Source: Halomonadaceae bacterium T82-2 (GTDB lineage: Bacteria; Pseudomonadota; Gammaproteobacteria; Pseudomonadales; Halomonadaceae). From it: a DNA stretch of 64,000 nt. The notes beneath the pieces are model-generated. The model was not told the DNA's origin. It was given only the letters and a program-made list of their open reading frames with translations, and did not search any database. Position 1 is the stretch's first letter, and each line of letters begins with the position of its first letter. The DNA is taken from assembly GCA_001577635.1 (NCBI GenBank), contig LSBP01000002.1:186001-250000 (forward strand), read 5' to 3'. Made by a program: the position numbers and the translations under genes. Below, piece by piece: positions 8,345 to 20,880 of the stretch.

Positions 8345-9427
8345 TCAGTCCAGCCTGACATGCACCGTGACTTCCTCGCGGTCATGATAGAGCTGCTTGC
8401 AGGCGATCTCGGCCTGCACGCCGGCCCGTTCCAGCGACGCGGCCAGGCGTGACAGGCAGCGCTCCACCTCGGCCCAGCGCTGCTTCATCGGCAGCTTGAG
8501 ATTGAACACCGCCTCGTGGCACCAGCGCCGGATCAGCCAGCGTTCCACCATGTCGATCACCCGCATGGGCTTGTCGACGATATCACAGACCAGCCAGTCG
8601 AGCCGGTACGGCGGCTCCCAGGTGAAGCCGTCCTCGCGCAGATGCTCGACCAGGCCGGTGGCCATCAGATGGCGATCCATCGGCCCGTTATCGATGGCAT
8701 AGGTGTGCATCCCGCGCCGCACCAGCTGATAGGTCCAGCCGCCCGGCGCCGCCCCCAGATCGGCCGCCTGCATGCCCTCATGCAGACGCTCCGGCCATTC
8801 ATCGCGCGGCACGAAGACGTGCCAGGCCTCCTCGAGTTTCAGGGTCGAGCGGCTGGGCGCCTCCCGCGGGAAACGCAGGCGCCGGATGCCGCCGGGCTGC
8901 TCGCTGCGGTTGCCGGGAAAGCTCATCGCCACCTGGACCCGGTCACCGGCACTCCAGAACAGGTGCAGGCGCCGCCCCTGGGCCTTGCGGCGCAACGCGC
9001 CCCGCTTGCGCAGAGCGGCCTCGAGCGGGCGCTGCAGGGCCTTGGTCAACCCGGCCAGCGCCTTGGCCTCGTTGCTGTCGGGGGTTTCCTGCCACAGCGA
9101 CTCGAAGCTCCAGCCGCTGGCCATCACCTGCTCGATGATCGGCGTCAGGCGATCCTCGCGGGACAGCGCCTCGAGCACCGGCAGCGCCACCAGCGACTGG
9201 CGCGCAAACACCAGCGCCTCCAGCGGCAACTGGCGATGCAGGGCGTTGGCCGGCTCTTCGTCGAGCGTCACGAAGCGCACCTGGGCAGCGCCCGGCTCGG
9301 CGACGGGATAACCCGCCCAGCCCAGGGCGGCGGCCTTGTCCTGAATCTCGGCACTCAGGTCCCGCTCGAAGCCGGCCCGGCAGTAGAAGAGCAGCTCGCG
9401 AGGCACGAGTTGCGCGGATTGTGTCAT
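8345..9427 (-). CDS. rlmM: 23S rRNA (cytidine-2498-2'-O)-methyltransferase RlmM
   Basis: A 360-aa SAM-dependent enzyme that methylates the 2'-hydroxyl of C2498 in 23S rRNA. The N-terminal THUMP-like part begins [19 protein letters not shown]. The C-terminal RrmJ-type Rossmann domain has the SAM-binding motif [22 protein letters not shown], then YAIDNGPMD and [13 protein letters not shown]. The [11 protein letters not shown] stretch carries a conserved lysine. Length matches the E. coli enzyme. It is divergent from trmJ with about 120 bp between the starts. Confidence 0.95.
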   Translation of the reverse strand: MTQSAQLVPRELLFYCRAGFERDLSAEIQDKAAALGWAGYPVAEPGAAQVRFVTLDEEPANALHRQLPLEALVFARQSLVALPVLEALSREDRLTPIIEQVMASGWSFESLWQETPDSNEAKALAGLTKALQRPLEAALRKRGALRRKAQGRRLHLFWSAGDRVQVAMSFPGNRSEQPGGIRRLRFPREAPSRSTLKLEEAWHVFVPRDEWPERLHEGMQAADLGAAPGGWTYQLVRRGMHTYAIDNGPMDRHLMATGLVEHLREDGFTWEPPYRLDWLVCDIVDKPMRVIDMVERWLIRRWCHEAVFNLKLPMKQRWAEVERCLSRLAASLERAGVQAEIACKQLYHDREEVTVHVRLD

Positions 9428-9547
9428 GTCGTCTCCCCTGAAAGGCCCAGCAGTCTAGCGAGCCGCCCGGGCAGCGACAAGCCACCCCTCGTGCCGCCGG
9501 GACGGCTGGCGTACACTGGCGGCTTTTGCGCCATGAAACCCGGTCCC

Positions 9548-10279
9548 ATGCTCGACAATATTCGTATCGTCCTCGTCCAGACCTTCCATCCCGGCAATAT
9601 CGGCCAGGCGGCCCGCGCCATGAAGACCATGGGCCTGACGCAGCTGACGCTGGTCAACCCGCGCGCCTTTCCCGACGACGAGGCGACTCGCCTGGCCGCC
9701 GGGGCCGACGACGTGGTGGCCGCGGCGCGGGTCGTCGACAGCCTGGAAGCGGCGGTCGGCGACTGCGTGCAAGTCATCGGCGCCAGCGCCCGGCTGCGCA
9801 GCCTGCCGCTGCCCCACTACGACGAACCCGACGCCATGGCCGGCGAGGTCATCGCGCACGCCGCCCAGGGGCCGGTGGCGCTGGTCTTCGGGCGCGAGCG
9901 CTTCGGCCTGACCAACGACGAGATTCGTCACTGCACGCATCAGGTCAGCATCCCCGCCAATCCCGACTACGGCGTGCTCAACCTGTCCCAGGCCGTGCAG
10001 GTGCTGGCCTACGACGTCTATCGCGCCTGGCGTCGGCAGGCGGGCCGCACGGCGCCGCAGCCCGGCCGCGGCCCCCTGCCCGACCAGGCCCAGCTGCAGC
10101 ACTTCCACGCCCATCTCGAGCGGGTCATGAGCGCCAGCGGCTTCCTCAATCAGCCGCATGCCCGCACCAGCGAGCACCTGCATGCCCTGTTCGCCCGGGC
10201 CCAGCCCAGCCGCAAGGAGCTCTCGCTGCTGCGCGGCCTGCTGAGCGCCCTGGAGTCGCACCTGCCCGAGTCCCGCTGA
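9548..10279 (+). CDS. trmJ: tRNA (cytidine/uridine-32-2'-O)-methyltransferase TrmJ
   Basis: A SPOUT-class methyltransferase of 243 aa that modifies the 2'-OH of nucleotide 32 in tRNA. The start MLDNIRIVLVQTFHPGNIGQAARAMKTMGLTQLTLVNPR matches the family. The trefoil-knot SAM site is seen in ALVFGRERFGLTNDEI and VSIPANPDYGVLNLSQAVQVLAYDVYR. A C-terminal helical part follows (FLNQPHARTSEHLHALFARAQPSRKELSLLRGLLSALE). An in-frame ATG 15 bases upstream (9533) would add MKPGP. The frame continues far upstream antisense to rlmM and is not coding there. It converges with rpsA at a strong terminator. Confidence 0.94.
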   Translation: MLDNIRIVLVQTFHPGNIGQAARAMKTMGLTQLTLVNPRAFPDDEATRLAAGADDVVAAARVVDSLEAAVGDCVQVIGASARLRSLPLPHYDEPDAMAGEVIAHAAQGPVALVFGRERFGLTNDEIRHCTHQVSIPANPDYGVLNLSQAVQVLAYDVYRAWRRQAGRTAPQPGRGPLPDQAQLQHFHAHLERVMSASGFLNQPHARTSEHLHALFARAQPSRKELSLLRGLLSALESHLPESR

Positions 10280-10312
10280 GCGGCGCCCGACCCGCCAGCG
10301 CCCCACAAACAA

Positions 10313-10338
10313 AAACCGCGGCCCGAGGGCCGCGGTTT
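10313..10338. terminator. Bidirectional terminator between trmJ and rpsA
   Basis: AAACCGCGGCCC pairs perfectly with GGGCCGCGGTTT across a two-base GA centre. A-rich sequence precedes the stem and T residues follow it, so it can act on transcripts from both convergent genes. Confidence 0.88.
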
Positions 10339-10368
10339 CGATCAGCACGCCGGAATGGCGTCAGGCGC

Positions 10369-12045
10369 TCAGTCCTGACCCATCTGCTGCTTGATCAGGT
10401 CGCCGATGGTGGTCGGACCACCGGTCTCGACTTCCTGCTCGCGCAGGCGGCTCATGTTGCGGCGGGTGTCCGCCTGGTCCTTGGCCTTGACCGACAGGTT
10501 GATCGCGCGGTTCTTGCGATCCACGCCGACGATCCGGGCTTCGACGCTGTCGCCTTCGTTGAGCACGTTGCGTGCATCCTCGACGCGATCGGCGCTGATC
10601 TCGGAGGCCTTGAGGATGCCGATGACGTCGGTCGCCAGCTCCACGTGGGCTTCCTTGGCGTCGACCTCGACGACGCGACCGGTGACGATCGAGCCCTTGT
10701 CGTTGACGGCCAGGAACTCGGAAACCGGGTCGGTCTCGAGCTGCTTGATGCCCAGCGAGATGCGCTCACGCTCCGGGTCGATGGACAGGATGACGGCTTC
10801 CGCCTCGTCGCCCTTCTTGAACTGGCGCACCGCTTCCTCGCCGGTCTCGGACCAGGAGATGTCGGACAGGTGAACCAGGCCGTCGATGCCGCCTTCCAGG
10901 CCGATGAAGATACCGAAGTCGGTGATCGACTTGATGGTGCCGGAAACGCGGTCGCCCTTGTTGTAGCGCGCGTTGAAGTCTTCCCACGGGTTGGTGGTGC
11001 ACTGCTTGATACCCAGGGAGATACGACGACGCTCCTCGTCGATATCCAGCACCATGACCTGAACTTCGTCGCCGACCTGAACGACCTTGGACGGATGGAT
11101 GTTCTTGTTGGTCCAGTCCATCTCGGAGACGTGGACCAGACCCTCGACACCCTCTTCAAGCTCGGCGAAGCAGCCGTAGTCGGTGAGGTTGGTGACGCGG
11201 GCGTTGACCTTGGTGCCTTCCGGGTAACGATCCTTGATGTTGACCCAGGGATCCTCGCCCAGCTGCTTGAGGCCCAGCGAGACGCGGTTGCGCTCGCGGT
11301 CGAACTTCAGCACCTTGACGTTGATCTCGTCGCCCACGGCCACGATCTCGGACGGGTGCTTGATGCGCTTCCACGCCATGTCGGTGATGTGCAGCAGGCC
11401 ATCGACGCCGCCCAGATCGACGAACGCACCGTAGTCGGTGAGGTTCTTGACGATACCCTGGATCTGCTGACCTTCCTGGAGGGTCGCCAGCAGGGCTTCA
11501 CGCTCGGCGCTGTTCTCGGCTTCGAGAACGGCACGGCGGGAAACGACCACGTTGTTGCGCTTCGGGTCGAGCTTGATGACCTTGAAGTCGAGTTCCTTGT
11601 TCTCCAGGTGCGTGGTGTCGCGCACCGGACGGACGTCGACCAGGGAACCCGGCAGGAAGGCACGGATGGAGGACACGTCGACCGTGAAACCGCCCTTGAC
11701 CTTGCCGTTGATCACGCCCTTGACGATCTCGTCCTTCTCGAAGGCCGCTTCCAGCTCTTTCCACGCTTCGGCGCGCTTGGCCTTCTCGCGGGACAGGCGG
11801 GTCTCGCCGAAACCGTCCTCGACGGCTTCCAGGGCGACCTTGACTTCGTCGCCGACGCCGATGGTCAGCTCGCCGTTCTCGTCGCGGAACTGGGCGGCGG
11901 GGATCTGTCCTTCGGATTTCAGACCGGCGTTGACGGTGATCCAGTCACCCTCGATGTCCACCACGGTCGCCATGACGATGGCACCGGGTTCCATGTTGAT
12001 GTCTTGAAGTGACTGTTCGAACAGTTCAGCAAAGCTTTCGCTCAT
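10369..12045 (-). CDS. rpsA: 30S ribosomal protein S1
   Basis: The large RNA-binding S1 protein, 558 aa, which recruits mRNA to the 30S subunit. It begins [24 protein letters not shown] and contains six S1 (OB-fold) repeats; the later ones are recognisable as repeated [40 protein letters not shown] and [20 protein letters not shown]. The end (MGQD) matches the usual acidic tail. I chose the ATG at 12045 over an in-frame one six bases earlier because AGGATG is placed well for it. It lies downstream of cmk, as in E. coli, but ihfB, which often follows, is absent; a terminator and trmJ come next. Confidence 0.98.
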   Translation of the reverse strand: MSESFAELFEQSLQDINMEPGAIVMATVVDIEGDWITVNAGLKSEGQIPAAQFRDENGELTIGVGDEVKVALEAVEDGFGETRLSREKAKRAEAWKELEAAFEKDEIVKGVINGKVKGGFTVDVSSIRAFLPGSLVDVRPVRDTTHLENKELDFKVIKLDPKRNNVVVSRRAVLEAENSAEREALLATLQEGQQIQGIVKNLTDYGAFVDLGGVDGLLHITDMAWKRIKHPSEIVAVGDEINVKVLKFDRERNRVSLGLKQLGEDPWVNIKDRYPEGTKVNARVTNLTDYGCFAELEEGVEGLVHVSEMDWTNKNIHPSKVVQVGDEVQVMVLDIDEERRRISLGIKQCTTNPWEDFNARYNKGDRVSGTIKSITDFGIFIGLEGGIDGLVHLSDISWSETGEEAVRQFKKGDEAEAVILSIDPERERISLGIKQLETDPVSEFLAVNDKGSIVTGRVVEVDAKEAHVELATDVIGILKASEISADRVEDARNVLNEGDSVEARIVGVDRKNRAINLSVKAKDQADTRRNMSRLREQEVETGGPTTIGDLIKQQMGQD

Positions 12046-12242
12046 GAGCATCCTACGTGATCAACGTTGATGGCGGTTTTCGCCCTCTCCGCACCACCAG
12101 CGAGTGCGGGCCTTCTCTACATATCCCCGGGGACGTTGGCGCTGGTTCGACCTGGTCCGGCTCTCGGCATCACTCTCAGGTTGCCGGGCCACGTCATCAC
12201 GTCGGGCCGGGGGCGCCGGAAGCGTTATCGCATCGGGACTCG
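12046..12242 (-). promoter_or_regulatory. rpsA leader region
   Basis: A 197-bp spacer between cmk and rpsA, unusually long for this operon. Read leftward it contains a small hairpin (CCGCAC with GTGCGG, near 12100-12120) and a perfect palindrome TCAACGTTGA at 12061-12070, just before the ribosome site. In E. coli the rpsA leader folds and S1 represses its own translation, so this spacer is a natural place for that control; I infer the function only from position. Confidence 0.5.
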
Positions 12243-12941
12243 TCAAAGCTGGGACATGAGGCCCCGGTCTTCAATCAGCCGCAGAATGTGATCCACCACA
12301 TCCGGTATCGTCAGCTCGGTGGTGTCCAGCTCGACGGCGTCGTGCGCCGGTCTCAGCGGGGCCACACTGCGCTGCATGTCGCGCGCGTCCCGAGCCTGAA
12401 TCTCTTCCAAAAGACTCGATAGACTAGCATCCACACCCGCGTCCTGCAACTGACGGTAGCGCCGTCGTGCCCGCTCCTCGGCGGAGGCGGTGAGGAAGAT
12501 CTTGAGCGGTGCCTCGGGGAAGACCACCGTGCCCATGTCGCGTCCGTCGGCCACCAGCCCCGGCGCCTGGCGGAACTCGCGCTGGCGCGCCAGCAGCGCC
12601 TCGCGCACCGCGGGCACCGCCGCCACGCGCGAGGCGTTCTCGCCCATGGTCTCGGTGCGGATCGCCCGGGTCACATCCTCGCCCTCGAGCAGCACCCGGG
12701 CCTCGCCCGCCTCGGCGAGAAAGGCCACATCCAGAGAGCCCGCCAGCCGCGCCAGGGCGTCCGCGTCGTCGAGCGCCACCCCGTGCTTGAGCGCGGCCTG
12801 CGCGGTCAGCCGGTACAGCGCACCGGAATCCAGCAGGTGCCAGCCCAGGCGCTCGGCGACCAGCCGGCTCACCGTGCCCTTGCCGGCCCCGCCGGGCCCG
12901 TCGATGGCCAGCACCGCCAACAGAGACCCGTCCGCCGTCAT
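12243..12941 (-). CDS. cmk: Cytidylate kinase
   Basis: Phosphorylates CMP and dCMP using ATP, 232 aa. The P-loop is [24 protein letters not shown] (residues about 10-33), followed by [10 protein letters not shown] and the CMP-binding [36 protein letters not shown]. This is the long-type bacterial Cmk. Its ATG overlaps the stop of the tyrA-aroA gene (ATGA), so the two are translationally coupled. It precedes rpsA in the common gammaproteobacterial order aroA-cmk-rpsA. Confidence 0.97.
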   Translation of the reverse strand: MTADGSLLAVLAIDGPGGAGKGTVSRLVAERLGWHLLDSGALYRLTAQAALKHGVALDDADALARLAGSLDVAFLAEAGEARVLLEGEDVTRAIRTETMGENASRVAAVPAVREALLARQREFRQAPGLVADGRDMGTVVFPEAPLKIFLTASAEERARRRYRQLQDAGVDASLSSLLEEIQARDARDMQRSVAPLRPAHDAVELDTTELTIPDVVDHILRLIEDRGLMSQL

Positions 12942-15163
12942 GACGCCTCCTCGTCGAGCGTCAGACCGACACGACGTGCCAGATCGACGAACCCGGGGAA
13001 GGACGTGGCGACGTTCTTGCAGTCATCGATGACGATGGGTTCGCGGGCCCGCAGCGCGGCGATGGCGAAGGCCATGGCGATGCGGTGGTCGCCGAGGCTG
13101 TCGATGCGCCCGCCGCCGTAATTGGACGCCTCGCCGCCGTGGCCGACGATATCGATGCCGTCCTCGTGCAGGGTGTTCTCGACCCCCAGCACGGAAAGGC
13201 CATCGGCCATGGCCTTGAGACGGTCGGACTCCTTGACCCGCAGCTCGGCGGCTCCGCGCAGCCGCGTCACGCCCTCGGCGTTGGCGGCGGCGATGAACAG
13301 CGCCGGGAACTCGTCGATGGCCAGCGGCACCTGGTCCTCGGGGATGGTGATGGCCTTGAGCGGCGCATGGCGCACGCGCAGATCGGCCACGCGCTCGCCG
13401 CCCACCTCGCGCTCGTTGTCGATGCGGATATCCGCGCCCATCGCCTGGAGGATGTTGATCACGCCGATCCGCGTCGGGTTGATGCCGACATGCTCGAGCG
13501 TCAGGTCGGCGCCCGGGGTGATCGCCGCCGCCACCAGGAAGAAGGCCGCCGAGGAGATGTCGGCCGGCACATCGATTGGCGCCGCCGTCAGCCGGCCGCC
13601 ACCCTCGAGCCAGGCCAGATCGCCGTCGCGATGCACCGGGTAACCGAAACCGCCCAGCATGCGCTCGGTGTGGTCCCGGGTCGGCGCCGGCTCACGCACC
13701 CGCGTGGTGCCCTCGGCATAGAGCCCGGCCAGCAGCAGGCAGGACTTCACCTGGGCGCTGGCCATCGGCATGTCGTAATCGATGCCCTTCAGGCGCTGCC
13801 CGCCGCGGATCGTCAGCGGCGGCCGTCCGCCCTCGGCGGTCTCGATCACCGCACCCATCTCGCGCAGCGGATCGGCGACCCGCCCCATCGGACGCTTGGT
13901 CAGCGACTCGTCGCCGGTCAGCTCGGTATCGAAGGCCTGGCCGGCCAGCAACCCGGCGAACAGCCGCATGGCGGTACCCGCATTGCCGACGTAGAGCGGC
14001 CCGGCGGGCGCCTTGAGACCGTGGAGGCCGACCCCGTGGATGGTCACGCGCCCCTGGTGCGGCCCCTCGATGGCCACGCCCATCTCGCGGAAGGCCTGCA
14101 GCGTGGCCAGGCTGTCCTCGCCTTCCAGAAAGCCCGAAACCTCGGTAACCCCGTCAGCGAGCGCACCCAGCATGATCGAGCGGTGCGAGATCGACTTGTC
14201 CCCGGGCACTCGGATCGTGCCAAGAACGCCGCCGCCGGGACTGACCCGGTAACGGATATTGCGTTGTTCCATCGCCTGATATCTCGTCTTGTTCAATAGC
14301 GTATCGAAATAGTGTCGGGCATGGCTGGCCCGGTCCAGCGTCGCCAGCATGGCATCGTCGTCACCCGCGACGATCGCCTGGCGCAGACGGGCCACGCCGG
14401 CCTCGAAATCGTCCAGCGCGGCGAGCACCGCGTCCTTGTTGGCGGTGAAGATGTCCCGCCACATCACCGGGTCGCTGCCGGCGATGCGCGTGAAGTCGCG
14501 AAAACCGCCCGCCGCGTAGCGGAAGATCTCGAGGCGTTCATCCTGCCGCGCCAGGGTGTCGACCAGCGAGAAGGCCAGCAGGTGCGGCAGATGACTGGTG
14601 CGCGCCAGGACCTGGTCATGGCGCTCGATCGCCATGTCCACCACCTCGGCACCACAGGCCTGCCACATGGCCCGCACCTGCGCCAGGGCCGCGGGATCGC
14701 TGTCCGGCCCGGGCGTCAGGATCACCTTGTGGTGACGATAGAGATCGGGATTGGCCGCCGCCACGCCACTCTTCTCGGATCCGGCGATCGGGTGCCCCGG
14801 AATGAAGCGCGGCGGCAACGTGCCGAAGACCCGCTCGGCGGCGGCGCGGATCGCCAGCTTGGTGCTGCCTACATCGGTAATCACCTGACCGTCGAGCAGC
14901 GGCGCCAGCCGTGCCAGCACCGACTCCATCGCCAGCACCGGCACGGCCAGCACGATGAGCTGGCTGTCGGCGACCCAATCTGCCACCTCGGTGCCGCCGG
15001 CATCGATGACCCCGAGCGACAGCCCGCGGTCGATCTCGTCCGGGTCCCGGTCGCAGGCCACGACGCGGCCGGCGAAGCCGCCGGCCTTGAGCGCCGCGGC
15101 CAGCGAGCCGCCGATCATGCCCAGCCCGACGATCAGTACCCGGGGCGCCTGCGCGTCCGTCAT
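12938..15163 (-). CDS. tyrA-aroA: Fused prephenate dehydrogenase / EPSP synthase (TyrA-AroA)
   Basis: One 741-aa protein joins two steps of aromatic amino acid synthesis. Residues 1 to about 295 are a TyrA-type arogenate/prephenate dehydrogenase: Rossmann motif [18 protein letters not shown], then ITDVGSTK and [13 protein letters not shown]. From M298 the EPSP synthase begins ([34 protein letters not shown]). Its [19 protein letters not shown] lies near residue 390, [12 protein letters not shown] follows, and [11 protein letters not shown] lies near 614. M298 may mark the ancestral AroA start. The fusion is known from Pseudomonas, Acinetobacter and Halomonas relatives. Its ATG directly abuts the pheA stop. 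Substrate preference (prephenate or arogenate) cannot be read from the sequence. Confidence 0.96.
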   Translation of the reverse strand: MTDAQAPRVLIVGLGMIGGSLAAALKAGGFAGRVVACDRDPDEIDRGLSLGVIDAGGTEVADWVADSQLIVLAVPVLAMESVLARLAPLLDGQVITDVGSTKLAIRAAAERVFGTLPPRFIPGHPIAGSEKSGVAAANPDLYRHHKVILTPGPDSDPAALAQVRAMWQACGAEVVDMAIERHDQVLARTSHLPHLLAFSLVDTLARQDERLEIFRYAAGGFRDFTRIAGSDPVMWRDIFTANKDAVLAALDDFEAGVARLRQAIVAGDDDAMLATLDRASHARHYFDTLLNKTRYQAMEQRNIRYRVSPGGGVLGTIRVPGDKSISHRSIMLGALADGVTEVSGFLEGEDSLATLQAFREMGVAIEGPHQGRVTIHGVGLHGLKAPAGPLYVGNAGTAMRLFAGLLAGQAFDTELTGDESLTKRPMGRVADPLREMGAVIETAEGGRPPLTIRGGQRLKGIDYDMPMASAQVKSCLLLAGLYAEGTTRVREPAPTRDHTERMLGGFGYPVHRDGDLAWLEGGGRLTAAPIDVPADISSAAFFLVAAAITPGADLTLEHVGINPTRIGVINILQAMGADIRIDNEREVGGERVADLRVRHAPLKAITIPEDQVPLAIDEFPALFIAAANAEGVTRLRGAAELRVKESDRLKAMADGLSVLGVENTLHEDGIDIVGHGGEASNYGGGRIDSLGDHRIAMAFAIAALRAREPIVIDDCKNVATSFPGFVDLARRVGLTLDEEAS

Positions 15164-16255
15164 CTACAGCACACCCTGCGGGTAGGAGCCCAGCACCTTC
15201 ATTTCCGCCGAGCGCAGACTGACTTCGTCGAGCACCGCGGCCACTTCCGGCTGATCGACATGCCCCTTGAAGTCGATGAAGAACACGTAGTTCCACACGC
15301 CGGAACGGGACGGCCGCGTCTCCAGTCGCGTCAGGTCGATCTGGTGACGATGGAACGGCTCGAGCAGGTCGTGCAGGGCACCGGGCTGGTTGCGCATCGC
15401 CACCACCAGCGAGGTCTTGTCGTCGCCGCACATCGGCACCGACTCGTGGCCGATGATCAAAAAGCGCGTGGAGTTGTCGGGCCGGTCCTCGATCTTCTCG
15501 GCGATCCTTTCCAGCTCGTAGAGCTTGGCGGCCATGTCGCCGGCGATGGCCGCGCTGTGCCATTCGCTCTTGATCAGCCGCGCCGCCTCGGCGTTGGAGG
15601 ACACCGGTACCCGCTCGGCATGCGGGTAGTGGGCGTCGAGCCACTTGCGGCACTGGGCGAACGACTGCGGATGCGAGTAGATCCGCGAGATCTTGTCGCG
15701 CCGCGTGGTGGGCGCCACCAGCAGGTGATGGTGAATGCGCAGCACTACCTCGCCGCAGATGTGCATCGACGAGTCCATGAAGGAATCGAGGGTATGGTTG
15801 ACCACCCCCTCGGTGGAATTCTCCACCGGCACCACGCCGTAGTTGACGGCGCCGGCCTCGACCTCGCGGAACACCTCGTCGATCGCCGCCATCGGCAGGC
15901 TCACGGCACTCTCGCCGAAATGCTTGAGCGCCGCCTGCTGGGTGAAGGTGCCCTCGGGACCGAGATAGGCCACCTTGACCGGCTGCTCCAGCGCCAGGCA
16001 GGCCGACATGATCTCGCGGAACAGCCGCCCCATCTCCTCGGCATCCAGCGGCCCCTGATTGAGCGCCATGATGCGCCGCAGCACCTGGGCCTCGCGCTCC
16101 GGCCGGTAGAACACCGCCCCGGGATCATCGGCCAGCTTGACCCGCGCCACCTGCTGGGCGCACTCGGCCCGCTCGCTGATCAGCCGCAGGATCTCGCCGT
16201 CGATCTGGTCGATGCGTTGGCGCAGTTCATCCAGGTTGGTCGGTATGTCGCTCAT
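15164..16255 (-). CDS. pheA: Bifunctional chorismate mutase / prephenate dehydratase
   Basis: The P-protein of phenylalanine synthesis, 363 aa. Residues 1 to about 90 are an AroQ-type chorismate mutase (LDELRQRIDQIDGEILRLISERAECAQQVARVK). Residues about 93-275 are prephenate dehydratase (VAYLGPEGTFTQQAALKHFG, PVENSTEGVVNHTLDSFMDS, and the catalytic TRF in DNSTRFLIIG). A C-terminal ACT domain (TSLVVAMRNQPGALHDLLEPFHRHQIDLTRLETRPSR) should bind phenylalanine for feedback control. The ATG at 16255 has GAGGGAGA upstream. A longer frame upstream is antisense-like coding within serC and is not used. It sits between serC and tyrA-aroA in one leftward operon. Confidence 0.97.
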   Translation of the reverse strand: MSDIPTNLDELRQRIDQIDGEILRLISERAECAQQVARVKLADDPGAVFYRPEREAQVLRRIMALNQGPLDAEEMGRLFREIMSACLALEQPVKVAYLGPEGTFTQQAALKHFGESAVSLPMAAIDEVFREVEAGAVNYGVVPVENSTEGVVNHTLDSFMDSSMHICGEVVLRIHHHLLVAPTTRRDKISRIYSHPQSFAQCRKWLDAHYPHAERVPVSSNAEAARLIKSEWHSAAIAGDMAAKLYELERIAEKIEDRPDNSTRFLIIGHESVPMCGDDKTSLVVAMRNQPGALHDLLEPFHRHQIDLTRLETRPSRSGVWNYVFFIDFKGHVDQPEVAAVLDEVSLRSAEMKVLGSYPQGVL

Positions 16256-16269
16256 CGTCTCCCTCGCGC

Positions 16270-17352
16270 TCAGCCGTGACGCCGTTCGAAATCGGCCATG
16301 AAGGCCACCAGTGCATCCACCGCCGCCTCGGGCACGGCGTTGTAGAGGCTGGCCCGCATGCCGCCGACGCTGCGATGCCCCTTGAGGTTGAGCAGCCCCG
16401 CCGCTTCTGACTCGCGCAGGAAGTCGGCGTTGAGCGCGTCGTCGGCCAGCACGAACGGCACGTTCATCCGCGAGCGATTGCGCGGCGCGATCGGATTGCT
16501 GTAGAAGCCGCTGGCGTCGATGGCGCCGTAGAGCTTCTCGGCCTTGCGCGCATTGATGGCGTCCATCGCTTCCAGCCCGCCGATGTCCTGCTTGAGCCAG
16601 TCGAACACCAGGCCCGCCAGGTACCACGCATAGGTCGGCGGCGTGTTGTACATCGAGCCATGCTCCGCCATGACCCGGTAGTTGAACATGGTCGGGGTGT
16701 CGGGCCGGGCTCGGTCGAGCAGGTCGTCGCGCACGATCACCAGCGTCAGCCCGGCCGGGCCGATGTTCTTCTGGGCGCCGGCGTAGATGATCCCGAACCG
16801 CGAGACATCCAGCGGCGCCGAGAGGATCGACGAGGACATGTCGCAGACCAGCGGCACCTCGACCTCGGGGATGTAGTCGAAGGCCAGGCCGCCGATGGTC
16901 TCGTTGTCGGTGTAGTGCAGGTAGGCGGCGTCCGACGACAGGGCGATGGCCTCGGGACGCGGCACCTCGCGCAGGCCGTTGTCCTCGCTCGACGCAGCAA
17001 TGTGCGCGCCGGCGACGTGACGGGCCTCGGCGATCGCCTTCTTGCCCCAGATGCCGGTGTACAGGTAGTTGGGCGTGCCGCCGCGGCCCAGCAGGTTGTA
17101 GGGGACCATGGCGAACTGCGAGGAGGCCCCGCCCTGCAGGAACAGCACCCGGTAGTTGTCGGGGATCGCCAGCAGCTCGCGCAGGGTGGCCTCGGCGGCC
17201 TCGGCGATCGCCGTGAAGTCGGCGCTGCGATGGCTCATCTCCATCACCGACAGGCCGCGACCGTGGTAGTCGAGCAGCTCTTCCTGGGCGCGTTGCAGGA
17301 CCGGGGTCGGCAGCGCGGCCGGCCCGGCACAGAAGTTGTAATGGCGTGTCAT
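16270..17352 (-). CDS. serC: Phosphoserine aminotransferase
   Basis: A 360-aa PLP enzyme making 3-phosphoserine (and, for pyridoxal synthesis, 4-phosphohydroxythreonine). The start YNFCAGPAALPTPVLQRAQEELLDYHGRGLSVMEMSHRS is diagnostic, as is FLQGGASSQFAMVPYNLL. The PLP lysine lies in YAGAQKNIGPAGLT (about residue 196). It lies between gyrA and pheA with a 14-bp gap to pheA; the order gyrA-serC-pheA-tyrA/aroA-cmk-rpsA is the classical supraoperon arrangement. Confidence 0.97.
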   Translation of the reverse strand: MTRHYNFCAGPAALPTPVLQRAQEELLDYHGRGLSVMEMSHRSADFTAIAEAAEATLRELLAIPDNYRVLFLQGGASSQFAMVPYNLLGRGGTPNYLYTGIWGKKAIAEARHVAGAHIAASSEDNGLREVPRPEAIALSSDAAYLHYTDNETIGGLAFDYIPEVEVPLVCDMSSSILSAPLDVSRFGIIYAGAQKNIGPAGLTLVIVRDDLLDRARPDTPTMFNYRVMAEHGSMYNTPPTYAWYLAGLVFDWLKQDIGGLEAMDAINARKAEKLYGAIDASGFYSNPIAPRNRSRMNVPFVLADDALNADFLRESEAAGLLNLKGHRSVGGMRASLYNAVPEAAVDALVAFMADFERRHG

Positions 17353-17381
17353 CAGCGTTGCGTCTCACAAGTCCGTGAAAG

Positions 17382-17407
17382 GCGACCGCCGTGATCGCGG
17401 CGGTCGC
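17382..17407 (-). terminator. Hairpin after gyrA
   Basis: GCGACCGCCG pairs with CGGCGGTCGC over a six-base loop, in the 69-bp gap between gyrA and serC. In the direction of gyrA transcription it is followed by CTTTCA, a poor T-tract, so it may attenuate rather than fully stop read-through into serC. Confidence 0.55.
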
Positions 17408-17421
17408 GGGGGATCAGGCGC

Positions 17422-20106
<2,685 letters not shown>

Positions 20107-20226
20107 GTGTCGTCAAATCCTTTGCACTGCGACTGATGAACGCTGGCCGAACAGCCAGCAAGCGGTCCCCGTGACCCGACAGACCGCGGAGCCCCCGGCG
20201 AGCCGATGGACGCCGATGATCGGGCG

Positions 20227-20232
20227 ATTATA
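20227..20232 (-). promoter_or_regulatory. Extended -10 promoter of gyrA
   Basis: TGG-TATAAT reads leftward about 120 bp before the gyrA ATG, giving an extended -10 element; the -35 region is weak. This would leave a leader of a little over 100 nt. It is the only consensus-like promoter I see in the 156-bp gap before gyrA. Confidence 0.6.
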
Positions 20233-20262
20233 CCATCCGCCCGGCGGTTAAGCAGCGCCGGA

Positions 20263-20697
20263 TCAGGCGCGATCGGGCGCCGGGCTCAGCACGTAGGGGG
20301 TCAGGGTGTCGCGCAACTCGCCCTCGATGGCCATGGTGCGCCCGGTGTGCGTATCGAGCAGCACGAAGGTGAAGTCGGCGTCGGCGATGCGCTTGCCGTC
20401 GGCGACGCGATTGATCTCCTGATGGATGATCGCGCTGCGGTGATTGAGCCCGGCCAGCGAGGTGAGTATCTCGAGCTCGTCGTGAATCACCGCGGCCCGT
20501 CGGTAGTTGATATTGAGGTTGACCGCCACCGCCGCCAGCCCCTGGTTGAACAGCTCGGCCAGATCGAACTGCTGCTCGAAATAGGCCCAGCGCCCCTCCT
20601 CGAGGAATTCCAGGTAACGGGCATTGTTGACATGAGCGTACCCGTCGAGGTGAAAGCCTCTCACGCGAAGGGTCGAACGAGCGATGCGGTTATCCAT
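20263..20697 (-). CDS. Acyl-CoA thioesterase, hotdog fold (YbgC/FadM type)
   Basis: A 144-aa single-domain hotdog protein expected to hydrolyse acyl-CoA thioesters in the cytoplasm. The family motif is FHLDGYAHVNNARYLEFLEEGRWAYFEQ, with the catalytic Asp at D18, followed by VAVNLNINYRRAAVIHDELEI. The long frame upstream of this start is antisense to rdgC and is not coding. It diverges from rdgC. Preferred chain length cannot be told from sequence. Confidence 0.88.
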   Translation of the reverse strand: MDNRIARSTLRVRGFHLDGYAHVNNARYLEFLEEGRWAYFEQQFDLAELFNQGLAAVAVNLNINYRRAAVIHDELEILTSLAGLNHRSAIIHQEINRVADGKRIADADFTFVLLDTHTGRTMAIEGELRDTLTPYVLSPAPDRA

Positions 20698-20880
20698 GAG
20701 CCGACAATCCTTGAGCAACAAAAAGAGAAATGACCCGATTCTAGCCACCCCCAATCCAGGTAACAAACGGTAGTTTGAAACTGCCGGCGCATGTTTCCCG
20801 GGGACGACGTCGCCACGCGACGACTGGTACCCGCCAGACCAATTCGCCATAATGTGTCTCCTTTGCAACGGGACGACGCC

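Noticed and set aside
9526-12012. 828-aa open frame on the plus strand across trmJ and rpsA
   Set aside because: It reads trmJ out of frame and rpsA in antisense. The real proteins in other frames are unmistakable.
14312-16279. 655-aa plus-strand frame over tyrA and pheA
   Set aside because: Antisense shadow of two strongly conserved enzymes; His/Gln/Arg-rich product with no domain.
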